A model generated the notes under the pieces. That model worked only from the letters and a program-made list of their open reading frames with translations. It was not told where the DNA came from and did not search any database. This document shows, in pieces, positions 43,819 to 52,973 of a DNA stretch of 64,000 nucleotides; positions within the stretch are counted from its first letter, which is position 1, and every line of letters starts with the position of its first letter. Made by a program: the position numbers and the translations under genes. Source of the DNA: Pedobacter namyangjuensis (GTDB lineage Bacteria; Bacteroidota; Bacteroidia; Sphingobacteriales; Sphingobacteriaceae); assembly GCF_003313325.1 (NCBI RefSeq), contig NZ_QMHQ01000002.1:186001-250000 (forward strand), given 5' to 3'.

Positions 43819-46800
43819 TTAATCCCATTGATCAATCTCGTTGCCGATTTCGGCCTTGAGAAGGAACTGTATAACGTTGTTGAAACTTGAAGCACGACCG
43901 CGTTGAAGCCAAGTTTCTACGATTGGGTCTTCAACTCCCCATTTATAGAGCATAAATGCCAATCTAATGAGATATTCCTCAACAAAGGCGATGTCGCAAT
44001 CTTCCAGCATCTGACGGTCGTACTTGACAAGTATTTTGGTAATTAGCCCTTGAAAGATCCTAAACCTGTCTGGCCTGTCCTTATCTGATGCCCAGCTTGC
44101 TATGTAGCTCAAGGTAGCTTCAATTCCAGGCTCGGATTGCAGTAGCAACTTGTTCAGTAGCACCGTTACCAATTCGCTGTCCATCTGTCCGGCGTAAACC
44201 TGCTCACTCATTTCTGAAATGGCAGTTAGGAATTCATTATGGTCGCTGCTGGTCAGTCCTTCCCCGATATCCTCAAAATTCCTGTTTTTGGCAAGGGCAA
44301 GTTTTGCCATTTCGGCAACCTGAACATAATCAGGAAATTTTTCAAGGACTTGAGCATTGGTATCGAGGAATTCGCACATTTCTTCCAGTACATCGGTAAA
44401 GCTGATCCAGCTATCTTGCAGGTCGAAGCGGTCGATATCATTGAGCGTTGGTACAAGTCGGTTATAGATGGCCTCAATCTCATGGGGCTCCCATCGGAGA
44501 CTTTTCTCTCCCAGTGAGGGTGAGGAAATTGCCGTCAGTGGAATGTGCTCATCAATTCCGCCAGCGATACTGTTGCCGTTAATCCCGGTATGCCACAGCA
44601 GCCGATGACCGAGGATGCAGGTCCTGCTCTTTTTTTTCAATTCGGGATGGTTCTGTGAGAAATAGGTTATGATCCTCCATACCCTTGCCGTATCGATCTT
44701 TTCAAGTTCAAAGCCCGCCAATTTATCTGGTATCGCCCACAGCTGTTTCTTATTGAGGAAGTCGTGCAAGTTGCCCAATATGAACATCAACTCTATGCGT
44801 TCTACGCTGAGATCCTCAATTATCTTTTCGAGTTTTTGGCTGATAAAATCGCGATGTAAAGGGTTTTTATCGAGCTTTTTGAAGTAAAAGTTTCGGTTGA
44901 GGTGGTAAAGGTAGCCAATGGCTTGGTCTGCAGGTCCCTGAGCGGCCTGTTGAATGCAATCCGAAATGATCGAAACAAGCAATTCAGGTGAATTGATGAA
45001 TTTGATTGCGGTATTGACCAATCCGACATGATGATCATCGTGTTCTTTGTCAAATGCAATTCCCAATTCAATCAGTTTTTTCCACAATGCAGAAAAATAT
45101 TCCTGCCAAATATGCGGTGAAACTCCGATGATCATTGTTGAGAGGACATGACTGCTGGCATTGGTGAACTGGGAATACTTTTGGTCCAAGAGTCCGAAAA
45201 GTGCAGTGCAAATCTCAGTTAGCCTTGAAGTAATCTTTTCGTCGGTGGAGAAGGCATACTCCTGACCAATTTTTTTGAGTAGGTCCTTGTTGTTGTACTG
45301 CAGGCTATAAAAAAGAAATGGCATCGGGTAGTAGTCGAATCCAGCCTTGAAGATCTTGTGCCAGCTTTCGTTTGGCAAAAGATAGATGTTGCGTATCATC
45401 ATCTGGAAACCCGATTCTGCAAGTAGCATCAGGATCTGGATTGACGCCTCCGCTTCGGAAGTACGGGTCATCTGCATCGACCTAGATCTTGAATACCTGT
45501 TCTGTCCATAGGGTCTTACCTTAGACTGCTGCTTATCTATCTGGCCGTACAGTCTTTTTATGGTCTCCTGTAACGGACGGTAGCCCGTTTGTTCGTAGCT
45601 GGCAATCATCCTCATGATTCGCTTGTCTCCTCCGAACGAGCCTTTTGGGATATGGTTGAGCATTTCCAGTCCGTACAGCATCTGCTCTCCTCGTTCCAGT
45701 TTGTCTTCAAGTATGGCCCTTTCCAGTCCTTCCCTTGCATCTTTTTGATTGAATAACGAGAATAATCCAGCCCGCAGGATGACGTCTTTTCCTTCTGGTT
45801 CCCAATTTTGTAGCTGGGCCAGTAGCGTATCGAACTGGAATGAATATGCCAGCCGTAGCATTTCATCGTGAATATCCACCATATGTCGGTCCGAAACTGC
45901 CTCAAGGACATCATTGCGCTGAATCATACGAACTATAGCTGTGCTGGTCAAAGGATTTTTTAGGAGCTGTTCTACAAGTTCGGATGTCACTATGTTCCGT
46001 ATGGGTATATACAGCTGTTGGATCGCTAAGGTGACCATTTGCTGTATATCATCACGTTCCAACAGAACCGGAAAGAAATTTTTCGTATGCGAAAAACCAG
46101 TAAGGGAGTGTTGGTTGTGCATCGAAGCATAACCAAGATCCGGAATCCAGATTTCTCCACTGATTTTCTCTAGTTTTGAAAGGGTAGAGCTTAAATCGGG
46201 CAGATCCGCTATTTTCAAAGGGTCTATTACCGGCAAACGGTCCCACAGCTGCCGCTGTTCCCTGCGGACGGCGAGGTTGGCAGTTGGAAGGTCTGGTTTC
46301 AGGTGGTCGTCATTGTTCAAAAAGGCCAAAAACAGTTCGAGTGATGTACTCCTGTCTTTGACCTCCGACGACCTACCCACGTCTGCCTGCATTGCAGAGA
46401 TTACAACGGGATCAAGTAGGGGGATCCTGATAATATTGTGGTTCTCGAAAAAAAGTTGCCTATCCTTTGGCACCGTAGAGCATGAAGTTTCGACTAGATA
46501 TATCTTATAGGTCTTTTTGCCCTCCGCCGTTCTTGCAGATTTTGAAAGTATATCCCTTACCCAGTTGATCCATCCTAGAAAGTTTGGGTCGACACCGGAG
46601 AATCCGATAAGACAAAATGATTCTTGTAGCAGTGAGATCCTCATCACCTGGGTGAATGCTTCGTGAAGTTCTGGGTAGGAATCATAATGTTCCTTTGAAA
46701 TTATATAGTGCTTCCTGGAATCGTTGTCAAAACCAAAAAGATGTGATTCTCTCTGCTCTAAACTGCGGAGCGATCCATGCAATTTGACAATATTCTTCTG

Positions 46801-47658
46801 CTTTTTTGTGCTGAGTCCTTGTGCGCTGGTCACAATCCTGTAGCACCCGTTTAGCTCGAAAATTTTATCCTTTGAGATATCCTCAAGATTTTTGAGGTCC
46901 ATTTTCCCTTGATGAATTGCATAGAAAAGTTCGTTGCGTCTGTTGGTTCTGCTTTGATTTTCTTCGGTTGGTTCTGGGATATTCTGCTCGAGCGCCTTTG
47001 ATGGGTCGCCCGTAGGTTTATATGTTAGCTCTGGAGCCTCGATGGATTCAAGCTCACTTTCATTGTTTGCAATCTTTTGCTGTAACTGCAAAATTTCAAA
47101 GTAAAGAGTGTCGATTTCGTCCGAAAGCCTTTCGTATCGATTGTCGTCGATGCAGATATCTAGCAAATGGTCATAATTGGTAGTAAAAATGTTGTTCCAG
47201 GGAAGTTCGATAAGGGCACGATGTAGCGCAAGTTTTTCCTTGGGGATTTCTTCGATGTCTCCATTGAGTTCCATAAAGTATTTCCCATCCTTGCGGTATG
47301 CGCAGGGCACCTTATCTTCGATGTAGCTAACGATACTTTCGGGAATTCCCTTTACTCGGATGTATTCAGAAACTATTTCCAAAGAGCCCTTTGTTGAGAT
47401 TATCTTTCCGCAGGCGGCTTTCCTGAACTCGGCTTCTCCCAATGGGGTAGCCAAATTGGATTTGTATGATAGATAGTCCCTGTCGATACCATCTTGATGA
47501 AGTTCATAGGCTAAGTCTACCAGCATCTCATTCCATAACGGGAATTTTTCACTTACATTTTTACTGAGACCCGAACCGATCAAAAGGGACATCTGCTGTC
47601 CGGCAAGTTTGGTGCGAAGGTCCTTAAGGTGCTTGAGATAGTCCATAGGGTTGAGCAT
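43819..47658 (-). CDS. SIR2-domain defence protein with long helical C-terminus
   Basis: A 1279-residue protein. The SIR2 (SIR2_2-type) domain spans about 5-440: SLLIGSGLSKN (24-34, NAD-binding glycine loop), WNNIFTTNYDHLLD (about 155-168, catalytic Asn), KLHGSLRSL (about 290, catalytic His) and LIGFSGVDPNFLGWI (about 348-362). An acidic insertion occurs between about 200 and 250. The remaining 800 residues are helical, HEAT-like, with no recognisable second enzyme. Proteins of this plan, such as DSR1/DSR2 and other SIR2 effectors, deplete NAD on phage detection, killing the cell. It is a stand-alone gene; the C-terminus would be the sensor (inference). Confidence 0.85.
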   Translation of the reverse strand: MLNPMDYLKHLKDLRTKLAGQQMSLLIGSGLSKNVSEKFPLWNEMLVDLAYELHQDGIDRDYLSYKSNLATPLGEAEFRKAACGKIISTKGSLEIVSEYIRVKGIPESIVSYIEDKVPCAYRKDGKYFMELNGDIEEIPKEKLALHRALIELPWNNIFTTNYDHLLDICIDDNRYERLSDEIDTLYFEILQLQQKIANNESELESIEAPELTYKPTGDPSKALEQNIPEPTEENQSRTNRRNELFYAIHQGKMDLKNLEDISKDKIFELNGCYRIVTSAQGLSTKKQKNIVKLHGSLRSLEQRESHLFGFDNDSRKHYIISKEHYDSYPELHEAFTQVMRISLLQESFCLIGFSGVDPNFLGWINWVRDILSKSARTAEGKKTYKIYLVETSCSTVPKDRQLFFENHNIIRIPLLDPVVISAMQADVGRSSEVKDRSTSLELFLAFLNNDDHLKPDLPTANLAVRREQRQLWDRLPVIDPLKIADLPDLSSTLSKLEKISGEIWIPDLGYASMHNQHSLTGFSHTKNFFPVLLERDDIQQMVTLAIQQLYIPIRNIVTSELVEQLLKNPLTSTAIVRMIQRNDVLEAVSDRHMVDIHDEMLRLAYSFQFDTLLAQLQNWEPEGKDVILRAGLFSLFNQKDAREGLERAILEDKLERGEQMLYGLEMLNHIPKGSFGGDKRIMRMIASYEQTGYRPLQETIKRLYGQIDKQQSKVRPYGQNRYSRSRSMQMTRTSEAEASIQILMLLAESGFQMMIRNIYLLPNESWHKIFKAGFDYYPMPFLFYSLQYNNKDLLKKIGQEYAFSTDEKITSRLTEICTALFGLLDQKYSQFTNASSHVLSTMIIGVSPHIWQEYFSALWKKLIELGIAFDKEHDDHHVGLVNTAIKFINSPELLVSIISDCIQQAAQGPADQAIGYLYHLNRNFYFKKLDKNPLHRDFISQKLEKIIEDLSVERIELMFILGNLHDFLNKKQLWAIPDKLAGFELEKIDTARVWRIITYFSQNHPELKKKSRTCILGHRLLWHTGINGNSIAGGIDEHIPLTAISSPSLGEKSLRWEPHEIEAIYNRLVPTLNDIDRFDLQDSWISFTDVLEEMCEFLDTNAQVLEKFPDYVQVAEMAKLALAKNRNFEDIGEGLTSSDHNEFLTAISEMSEQVYAGQMDSELVTVLLNKLLLQSEPGIEATLSYIASWASDKDRPDRFRIFQGLITKILVKYDRQMLEDCDIAFVEEYLIRLAFMLYKWGVEDPIVETWLQRGRASSFNNVIQFLLKAEIGNEIDQWD

Positions 47659-48260
47659 TGGTTGTGCAGTGCAGTTTTCCGTAAATATTCTCAGATGAAT
47701 CAGTGGGTTATCTACTATTGCAATCCTAAAATACTAGGTTTTTTGTTTAGCTTCCATTTCTTTTAAAGAATGTGGATAAAAAAAGTAGCATTTTACTACA
47801 TCGCATCGGCAGTCTCCCTTTTGATATCCGCCAGCATCGCAAAGCTCTCGATCTTTAGTACATAATTAAGTTGGGAGATATTTTTTCGCAAAATCATGGT
47901 AGTCACGTGTTATTCAATATTGAAAGCAGCCTGGGAAGGGACGACTATCAGGAAACTAGAGGAGGATTAATCGCTGATCTCAACACTCAAGGATAAAATG
48001 TCTCAATATATCGGATAACTTGATATTCTGGACATTTGACGACTCAATGGACAATCTTCGAGAATTCCTAGATGTCTGTTTTCGTTTTAATTGGATGATG
48101 AATATCTATAATTTCCCAGTATATGGGATACAATTCTTCGTGCTGTTTGCGGTACTTTTCGGGAAGGTTGACCACAAATTCAGTTCCGTCACACCAGTCT
48201 CTTCCTTGAATAAAGGAACAGTTTTCACATAGTATCTATAACACTTGATTTTTTCTTCTG
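47659..48260. other. Gene-poor stretch with two small fragments
   Basis: About 600 bases between the SIR2 gene and the PIN-like gene. The minus strand at 47796-47897 encodes a 33-residue frame (MILRKNISQLNYVLKIESF, then MLADIKRET) with an ATG. At about 48090-48230 the minus strand encodes YCENCSFI-like then NLPEKYRKQHEELYPIYWEI with a stop, lacking a clear start. Both look like remnants of older genes. I see no repeat or RNA gene. Confidence 0.35.
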
Positions 48261-49718
48261 CTATTTATGAGGCTCATCTGGTCCGGTTGAGGGGGCTCCT
48301 GGATTTTGCTCTTCTGTTACCGAAGGGCTATCGATAAACAGGCTTATACCATACTCTTCTGTCTGTTTGAGTACAATTTGGACGTTCTTATTACCCCAGT
48401 ACCTTCCCCTCCACAATTGCTCTTCTGCCGGAAATTCGCTGGACCACTTCCCGAATTCTCCATTTCCATAGTTGTCATGGCCCAAGACAGCAACCAGTTT
48501 GTTGGTCAACAGCGCGTATTCCCGACTGTATAACCATTTGTTGAAGGTTGGGATCGATTTGTAATAGACGGTGAGGAAGCCTCCATCTGGATAGCTGTGC
48601 TCGAGGTATTCATCAAAAAAGCCGAGCATGAACTTATCCAGGTAACTTACGGTACTGGTGATTCTAGTCGCCACCTCAGAGTGGCACTCGACTATACCTG
48701 CCCGGGGGTGAGTACCGATTTCAGCTATCAGATCTTCGAGGGTGCCAGTAAGGGGAATCAGTTCCGTGATCAATTTGACCGCCTTTGCTACATCTACGAT
48801 GATTGTATCGGTGCCAAATTCTCGGTATACCGCCTGGGCTTTTGCGCTCAGTTTCTGGTCCTGGGTAATGAAGAGTTCACAATGCCCGGCGAAATAGGCG
48901 TGCGTGGCGTCGGTGTTGATATTTTGTACGGACATTTTGCTGTCCGCTCTGAACCCCATCAGATCGAGATTGGAATAACTGGTCACAAACCGCTCTTTTT
49001 CGCCCTGATCTGTAAAGTTCGTCTTTCCGATTTCCATCGCCATGGCGTTGAAATCTTCAAAACTGCGCCCCATGGCAGAACTGGGCAATATGCTGTTGAG
49101 ATGTGCAATGGGATCGGTCTGATTGCTCAGCGACTTGCGCTGTTCGACATGTTCATCCATCAATTTTCTCGCGTGCTTAAAGAAGGCTTTCGATTCCGGA
49201 GAACCATTGACCAAATTCATCAAGTCGGCGATCAGCGACTGCATGGAAAGCTGTTGGCCAGATTGTTTAAATAAGGTAGAATAGTCGTATTCTGGACTGG
49301 AAAGATTGTCGAGGACCGTCTCTTTAAACGTTGCCAGCGCCGAATTCAGTGTTTCAATGGGATCCTGCATCCCCAATGCTGCAAAGTCGACCCCAGCAAA
49401 AATCTGGTCAAGGCCCTCCAGGTTTGCCGCACTGAAACTGGTTTCCAGGGTGGTCTCATAAAATTCAACTGGATCTCTTTTCTGGTAGGTAACATGCTGC
49501 TGTTTGAGGTATTTTGACATACACTGACCATGGGTCAGCTCACGGATTTTAGTGAGATCCTCAATCGTCTTTTCTCGGTTACCGCTCCGGCTGAGGTCGT
49601 CGATGTGCGCTTCGGAGTAGACGATGTTCAAATATTCGCTATACTGATCTAAAATCCCTTTCAGTTGGGGATGGTCATCGAGCTTGGTCAATATATTGGT
49701 ATCCAAGTATATCCTCAT
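48261..49718 (-). CDS. PIN-like nuclease with a large central insertion
   Basis: A 485-residue protein. The N-terminus is PIN-like (MRIYLDTNILTKLDD, Asp 6; then SEAHIDDLSRS, Glu 36 and Asp 40/41). The fold resumes at about 262-284 with TDATHAYFAGHCELFITQDQ, which matches the second half of a PIN active site (acidic residue, then FIT.D). Between them lies a helical insertion of about 200 residues rich in Ser/Asn/Gln; after them comes a further domain of about 200 residues ending in a proline-rich tail (NPGAPSTGPDEPHK). It starts 48 bases after the DUF4145 gene, so the two are an operon. I know of no named defence system with this exact pair. Confidence 0.72.
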   Translation of the reverse strand: MRIYLDTNILTKLDDHPQLKGILDQYSEYLNIVYSEAHIDDLSRSGNREKTIEDLTKIRELTHGQCMSKYLKQQHVTYQKRDPVEFYETTLETSFSAANLEGLDQIFAGVDFAALGMQDPIETLNSALATFKETVLDNLSSPEYDYSTLFKQSGQQLSMQSLIADLMNLVNGSPESKAFFKHARKLMDEHVEQRKSLSNQTDPIAHLNSILPSSAMGRSFEDFNAMAMEIGKTNFTDQGEKERFVTSYSNLDLMGFRADSKMSVQNINTDATHAYFAGHCELFITQDQKLSAKAQAVYREFGTDTIIVDVAKAVKLITELIPLTGTLEDLIAEIGTHPRAGIVECHSEVATRITSTVSYLDKFMLGFFDEYLEHSYPDGGFLTVYYKSIPTFNKWLYSREYALLTNKLVAVLGHDNYGNGEFGKWSSEFPAEEQLWRGRYWGNKNVQIVLKQTEEYGISLFIDSPSVTEEQNPGAPSTGPDEPHK

Positions 49719-49766
49719 CGGTATTTGTCTTAGGTTATGATCAGTTTATTGCCTATTTGCTAGAGG

Positions 49767-50666
49767 TTAAAAATCAAAGGTGTTGACCACCCTGGGCAGT
49801 TTGATGATCTTGAATTTGGCGCTTTCGGCATCTGCGACTTCAAGGAAATCAAAACTGCCTTTTCCGGATTCCTCTACAAAGGATGTCCGGAAGGACTTAT
49901 AGTCTTTGGTGGATATGAGCCGCTTGGCCTTGTCTAGCAGGGCGTCGAGCGTAACCTCTTTTCCGATGAGCTCTTTACTCACCGATCGTTTGATGACGTT
50001 GACGAAATCGTCGTAGTTATCCAGTGGGATATCCAGTTTTCCCTTGATCAGCTTATCGCTGATGAACAGGTTGCTCAGCAAATGGTTGACAATGCCGAGC
50101 AGGATCACCAACTGTTCTGCCTTTGGCGTCTGGATCTCGTGCAATGCGCTATTGCCCAGGAACCTAATGGAATGCAGCCTGCGGGATTCGGCTTTGCTCA
50201 GGTATCCATTGCTGTGTAACAGATCGATCCTTTCCGCCAGATTCGCCTGTTTGATCTTCAGGTGATTGCAGGTGGCCTCGATCACCGCCCTGAAGCCTGC
50301 TGCCGTCAGCAGCAGCGAACCGACCTTGAGTGCATTGATGGTTTCCCTATAGATGCTCTTGATATTCTCGGGCAACTGGTGGATTCCGCTGAGCTCCTCG
50401 CCCTGCTCCAGATAGGGCGGATAGACGTCGGCATCCTCATAGTACTCCATTTCGCCATCCTGGTCTTCCCGCATCATGAAATTGTCCCCGTACATTTTCA
50501 GAAAGGAAATGTTCTCGTAGCCCGCACATTCGATGATACGGAACCGGTTTATCCACTGGAAATTATATTCGTCTTCCGAACCGCTGGTCTTTTTTTCAAA
50601 GAGTACCACATGCTTGCGTTCGCCTCCGCACCCCTGGCAGAAAAATTTTTCGAGAGTCTGATCCAT
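49767..50666 (-). CDS. DUF4145-domain protein
   Basis: A 299-residue protein. The N-terminus has a single zinc-type Cys pair (FFCQGCGGER, Cys 10 and 13). The DUF4145 helical domain is at about 100-200: LTAAGFRAVIEATCNHLKI, then AERIDLLHSNGYLSKAESRR and IRFLGNSALHEIQTPKAEQL. This domain occurs as a fused or adjacent part of restriction and abortive-infection genes, probably as a protein-binding or sensor module. It is the first gene of a two-gene unit with the PIN-like nuclease, so it may be its regulator (inference). Confidence 0.78.
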   Translation of the reverse strand: MDQTLEKFFCQGCGGERKHVVLFEKKTSGSEDEYNFQWINRFRIIECAGYENISFLKMYGDNFMMREDQDGEMEYYEDADVYPPYLEQGEELSGIHQLPENIKSIYRETINALKVGSLLLTAAGFRAVIEATCNHLKIKQANLAERIDLLHSNGYLSKAESRRLHSIRFLGNSALHEIQTPKAEQLVILLGIVNHLLSNLFISDKLIKGKLDIPLDNYDDFVNVIKRSVSKELIGKEVTLDALLDKAKRLISTKDYKSFRTSFVEESGKGSFDFLEVADAESAKFKIIKLPRVVNTFDF

Positions 50667-50844
50667 TGCGAAAATTAACTAAAATATCCGGTTTTTTAAA
50701 CCTGCCGGGAGCCATTTTTATTTTGGGTTATCGCTACCTGCGCTGGTAAATGCCGCTAGCGGAGCAGCATGTCTATTCAGATGCGAGGAAAAAAATTATT
50801 GTCTAATCGGTAACGGATGCGGGCGGGCCTTGGTTGCTTTCCGA

Positions 50845-51793
50845 CTATACCACTGCCAGCACCTGGGCGATCAGCCCTGGCTCGAAATCCTCGGACTTTT
50901 CCAGATAATAGGCATCCTCGAAGGCCCTTAGGAACCTAAGATGTTCTTTTGCAGCAGGGTATTTGACCTTATGAAAGGAGATGCGCTCTTGATAAACAAC
51001 CTTTACCCGTTCGAAACGTTCGGCAATTCCCCGTATATTTTGGGACAGTAGCGACTGGACGATTTTTTTCCTTTTGCTCCACATAGATGTTTCCGGTTTG
51101 ATCACTACAGCATCCAGGCAGCCAAGTGCGCTCTCCAGCACCCAATCCACATCCCTTGCGTTCTCGGAGATCAGCTGTGTCCAGGTTTCCGCTTTCTGAT
51201 CGTTGCAGTCAAAGTTCCTCTCCATCTTCAACTGATCGAAAAACCACTGCAAGAAAGTTTCAGAACCCTGTTCCAGTCCATATTCGACCAGTTCTGACTG
51301 CCATTTCTCCATTTCCAGGATATCGATGGGAAGTTGTTTCTCGGCCAGATTGATGTAGTGTCCGATGTTGCCGGTCTGGTTCTCCTAGTAGCAGACCAGC
51401 CGCCAATGCCACTTTTGGCCTATGAAAGATAGTTCACAAATAATCCCATGGATCTCTTTTGGCTGGGGAGCAGTGGCCAGCCATACCTTTACGGCCATAT
51501 TTCTGACCCTGTCGTTCCACCTTGGGCTTTTGATGGTACCCAAAAGCTCCTTATCCATCCCGGTTAGTACTTTCCAGAAGCACATTACAAAAACCATGGC
51601 AATCCTGAGGAGAGAGGTCGGTTCTCAGTAGTTGCAGTACGCCATTAATGCCATGGCCAAACTGCTCCGGGATTGATGCAGGAAATCCACTGATCTCTCC
51701 AATGAGTTGTTCTATTCCAGATAAGTCAGCGAACCATAATAGTATGGTTAAGTTACTCCAATCTGACGAAAAATCATTGACACTCTCCAACAA
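50845..51793 (-). pseudogene. Broken gene of unknown family (frameshift plus in-frame stop)
   Basis: Three consecutive minus-strand frames read as one protein of roughly 310 residues. The first (51793 down to about 51560) gives MLESVNDFSSDWSNLTILLW and a helical part; a one-base shift near 51555 leads into DKELLGTIKSPRWNDRVRNM and KVWLATAPQPKEIHGIICEL, ending VCY. A TAG at 51385-51387 stops it, and the same frame continues with ENQTGNIGHYINLAEKQLPI and then the open 155-residue frame from 51312 (MEKWQSELVEYGLEQGSETF). I do not recognise the family. The last part might still be translated from 51312, but the intact context suggests decay or a sequencing error. Confidence 0.55.
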
Positions 51794-51901
51794 AAGCCCT
51801 ATAGACTAACATATCGATTCTTGAAATTTGAACGAAATGCAGATGCAATATATATAACGATCAATTGTATTTGTGTCACTGTTGGATTAATTGGAGGTAT
51901 T

Positions 51902-52177
51902 ATGGCGAATTTGAACCTGGTCACGGTGGAGGATCTACAACAATTGAAAATAGAACTGATCGAGGAGATCAGAAAGTCGAGAAAACAGGAAGAGAGTAAA
52001 ATGGAATCAAAACAGTGGCTCCGAAGTTCGGAAGTGAGGCATCTGCTGAAGATATCTCCAGGGACATTGCAGAACCTGCGGATCAAGGGCACGCTTCCAC
52101 ACGATAAGATCGGGGGAATATTCTACTACGCGTACTCCGATGTTGCCGGTCTGTTGGAAAGGATAGGCAACAGATGA
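51902..52177 (+). CDS. Helix-turn-helix (excisionase/MerR-like) protein
   Basis: A 91-residue protein started at the ATG at 51902 (MANLNLVTVEDLQQL), which has a GGAGG ribosome site at 51893-51897; a longer frame from 51821 lacks one. The N-terminal helix is followed by a winged-helix part (QWLRSSEVRHLLKISPGTL, then LRIKGTLPHDKIGGIFYY), the usual Bacteroidota mobile-element DNA-binding protein. It overlaps the next gene by four bases (ATGA). A role in element excision or regulation is likely from its company. Confidence 0.82.
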   Translation: MANLNLVTVEDLQQLKIELIEEIRKSRKQEESKMESKQWLRSSEVRHLLKISPGTLQNLRIKGTLPHDKIGGIFYYAYSDVAGLLERIGNR

Positions 52178-52473
52178 TTGGGGTGGCAGAAAGATTGGCC
52201 GGTTTCGTGAGGTCGGTGAGCGGGAACAGGGCTTTCCGCCAATCGCACCGAAGCCTTTATTCGGCGCTACTGGTCGGTCACGAACGCGCCGGGGGAGAAA
52301 ACCCCTTCAGGATCTCAAGGCGGGAACTGATGGAACATTCTGCGATCCGTTCCTTTGCAACCTATCACAAATGCATTACGGATCTGGTGGAAGGGGGTTA
52401 TATCGCGTATGAGCCTTCCTATCATCCGAGCCTTGGCAGCGGGGTGACTTTGTTGGATTCCTATGAAAGATGA
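52174..52473 (+). CDS. Small mobile-element DNA-binding-type protein
   Basis: A 99-residue protein common next to excisionase-like genes in Bacteroidota elements: FRQSHRSLYSALLVGHERAG, then FRISRRELMEHSAIRSFATY and HKCITDLVEGGYIAYEPSYH, which read like a winged helix. It overlaps the upstream HTH gene by four bases. It ends 48 bases before the IS insertion, and may originally have been followed by the mobilization genes. Function unproven. Confidence 0.65.
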   Translation: MIGVAERLAGFVRSVSGNRAFRQSHRSLYSALLVGHERAGGENPFRISRRELMEHSAIRSFATYHKCITDLVEGGYIAYEPSYHPSLGSGVTLLDSYER

Positions 52474-52561
52474 GGGACCGGCGTTATGCAGAAAGGTCCT
52501 TTTCCATCTTCGGAAAAAAGTGTCTTGTCCTAAGATGCGTTTACATTAAAAATTTAAAAAA

Positions 52562-52965
52562 ATGGAAACAAAAATCAGGAAAACGGCAAAGCCTTCGATC
52601 TACTTCAGCGTGAAGCAGAAACACACAATCATTAAGGATTACCTGTCCAGTGGTCTTCCAAAGCAAAAGATCTGGGAAAAATATACCGGTGACAAGAAGG
52701 AAAAGGGAAGCTGCTGAAGTTTATGAGGCAATTAGGGTACATTGAGGGTGATATTGTTAAAAAACCAGTCTCCTTCTTTATGGATCTACCAACCACCAGC
52801 AAACCACAGGCGGCACCTGTCAGAAATGAAACCATTCTCAGGACAAATCAACTCGAACAGGAGCTAAAAGATAGCCACCTGCGGGAACAGGCCTATCTGG
52901 TCATGATCCAGATAGCCGAACGCGACCTTAAGATCGATATAAGAAAAAAGTCGTTCACCAAGTAA
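52562..52965 (+). pseudogene. IS3-family OrfA, frameshifted
   Basis: The ATG at 52562 opens METKIRKTAKPSIYFSVKQK and IIKDYLSSGLPKQKIWEKYT, the transposase helix-turn-helix. Near 52705-52709 one base appears missing (KEKG then KLLKFMRQLGYIEGD in the next frame); the shifted frame runs to a stop at 52963-52965 (KKSFTK). It includes a leucine-zipper-like coil (TNQLEQELKDSHLREQAYL). With this break the element cannot make intact OrfA or the OrfAB fusion, unless it is a sequencing error or supplied in trans. Confidence 0.75.
52944..52950 (+). promoter_or_regulatory. Programmed -1 frameshift heptamer (A AAA AAG)
   Basis: Slipping back one base at this heptamer in the orfA frame changes ...RKKSFTK-stop into RKKVVHQVIYEMKDRNRN, joining OrfA to OrfB. 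It is the classical IS3-family site for making the OrfAB transposase. Confidence 0.85.
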
Positions 52966-52973
52966 TCTATGAA

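Noticed and set aside
47796..47897. A 33-residue ATG-initiated frame between the SIR2 and PIN-like genes
   Set aside because: It is too short and isolated to call as a gene; no ribosome site or family is recognised. It is mentioned only as a possible remnant.
48261..49718. Interpretation of the 485-residue protein as a plain VapC toxin
   Set aside because: VapC proteins are about 130 residues. This one has a 200-residue insertion within the PIN motifs and another large C-terminal domain, and its partner is DUF4145 rather than a VapB-like antitoxin.
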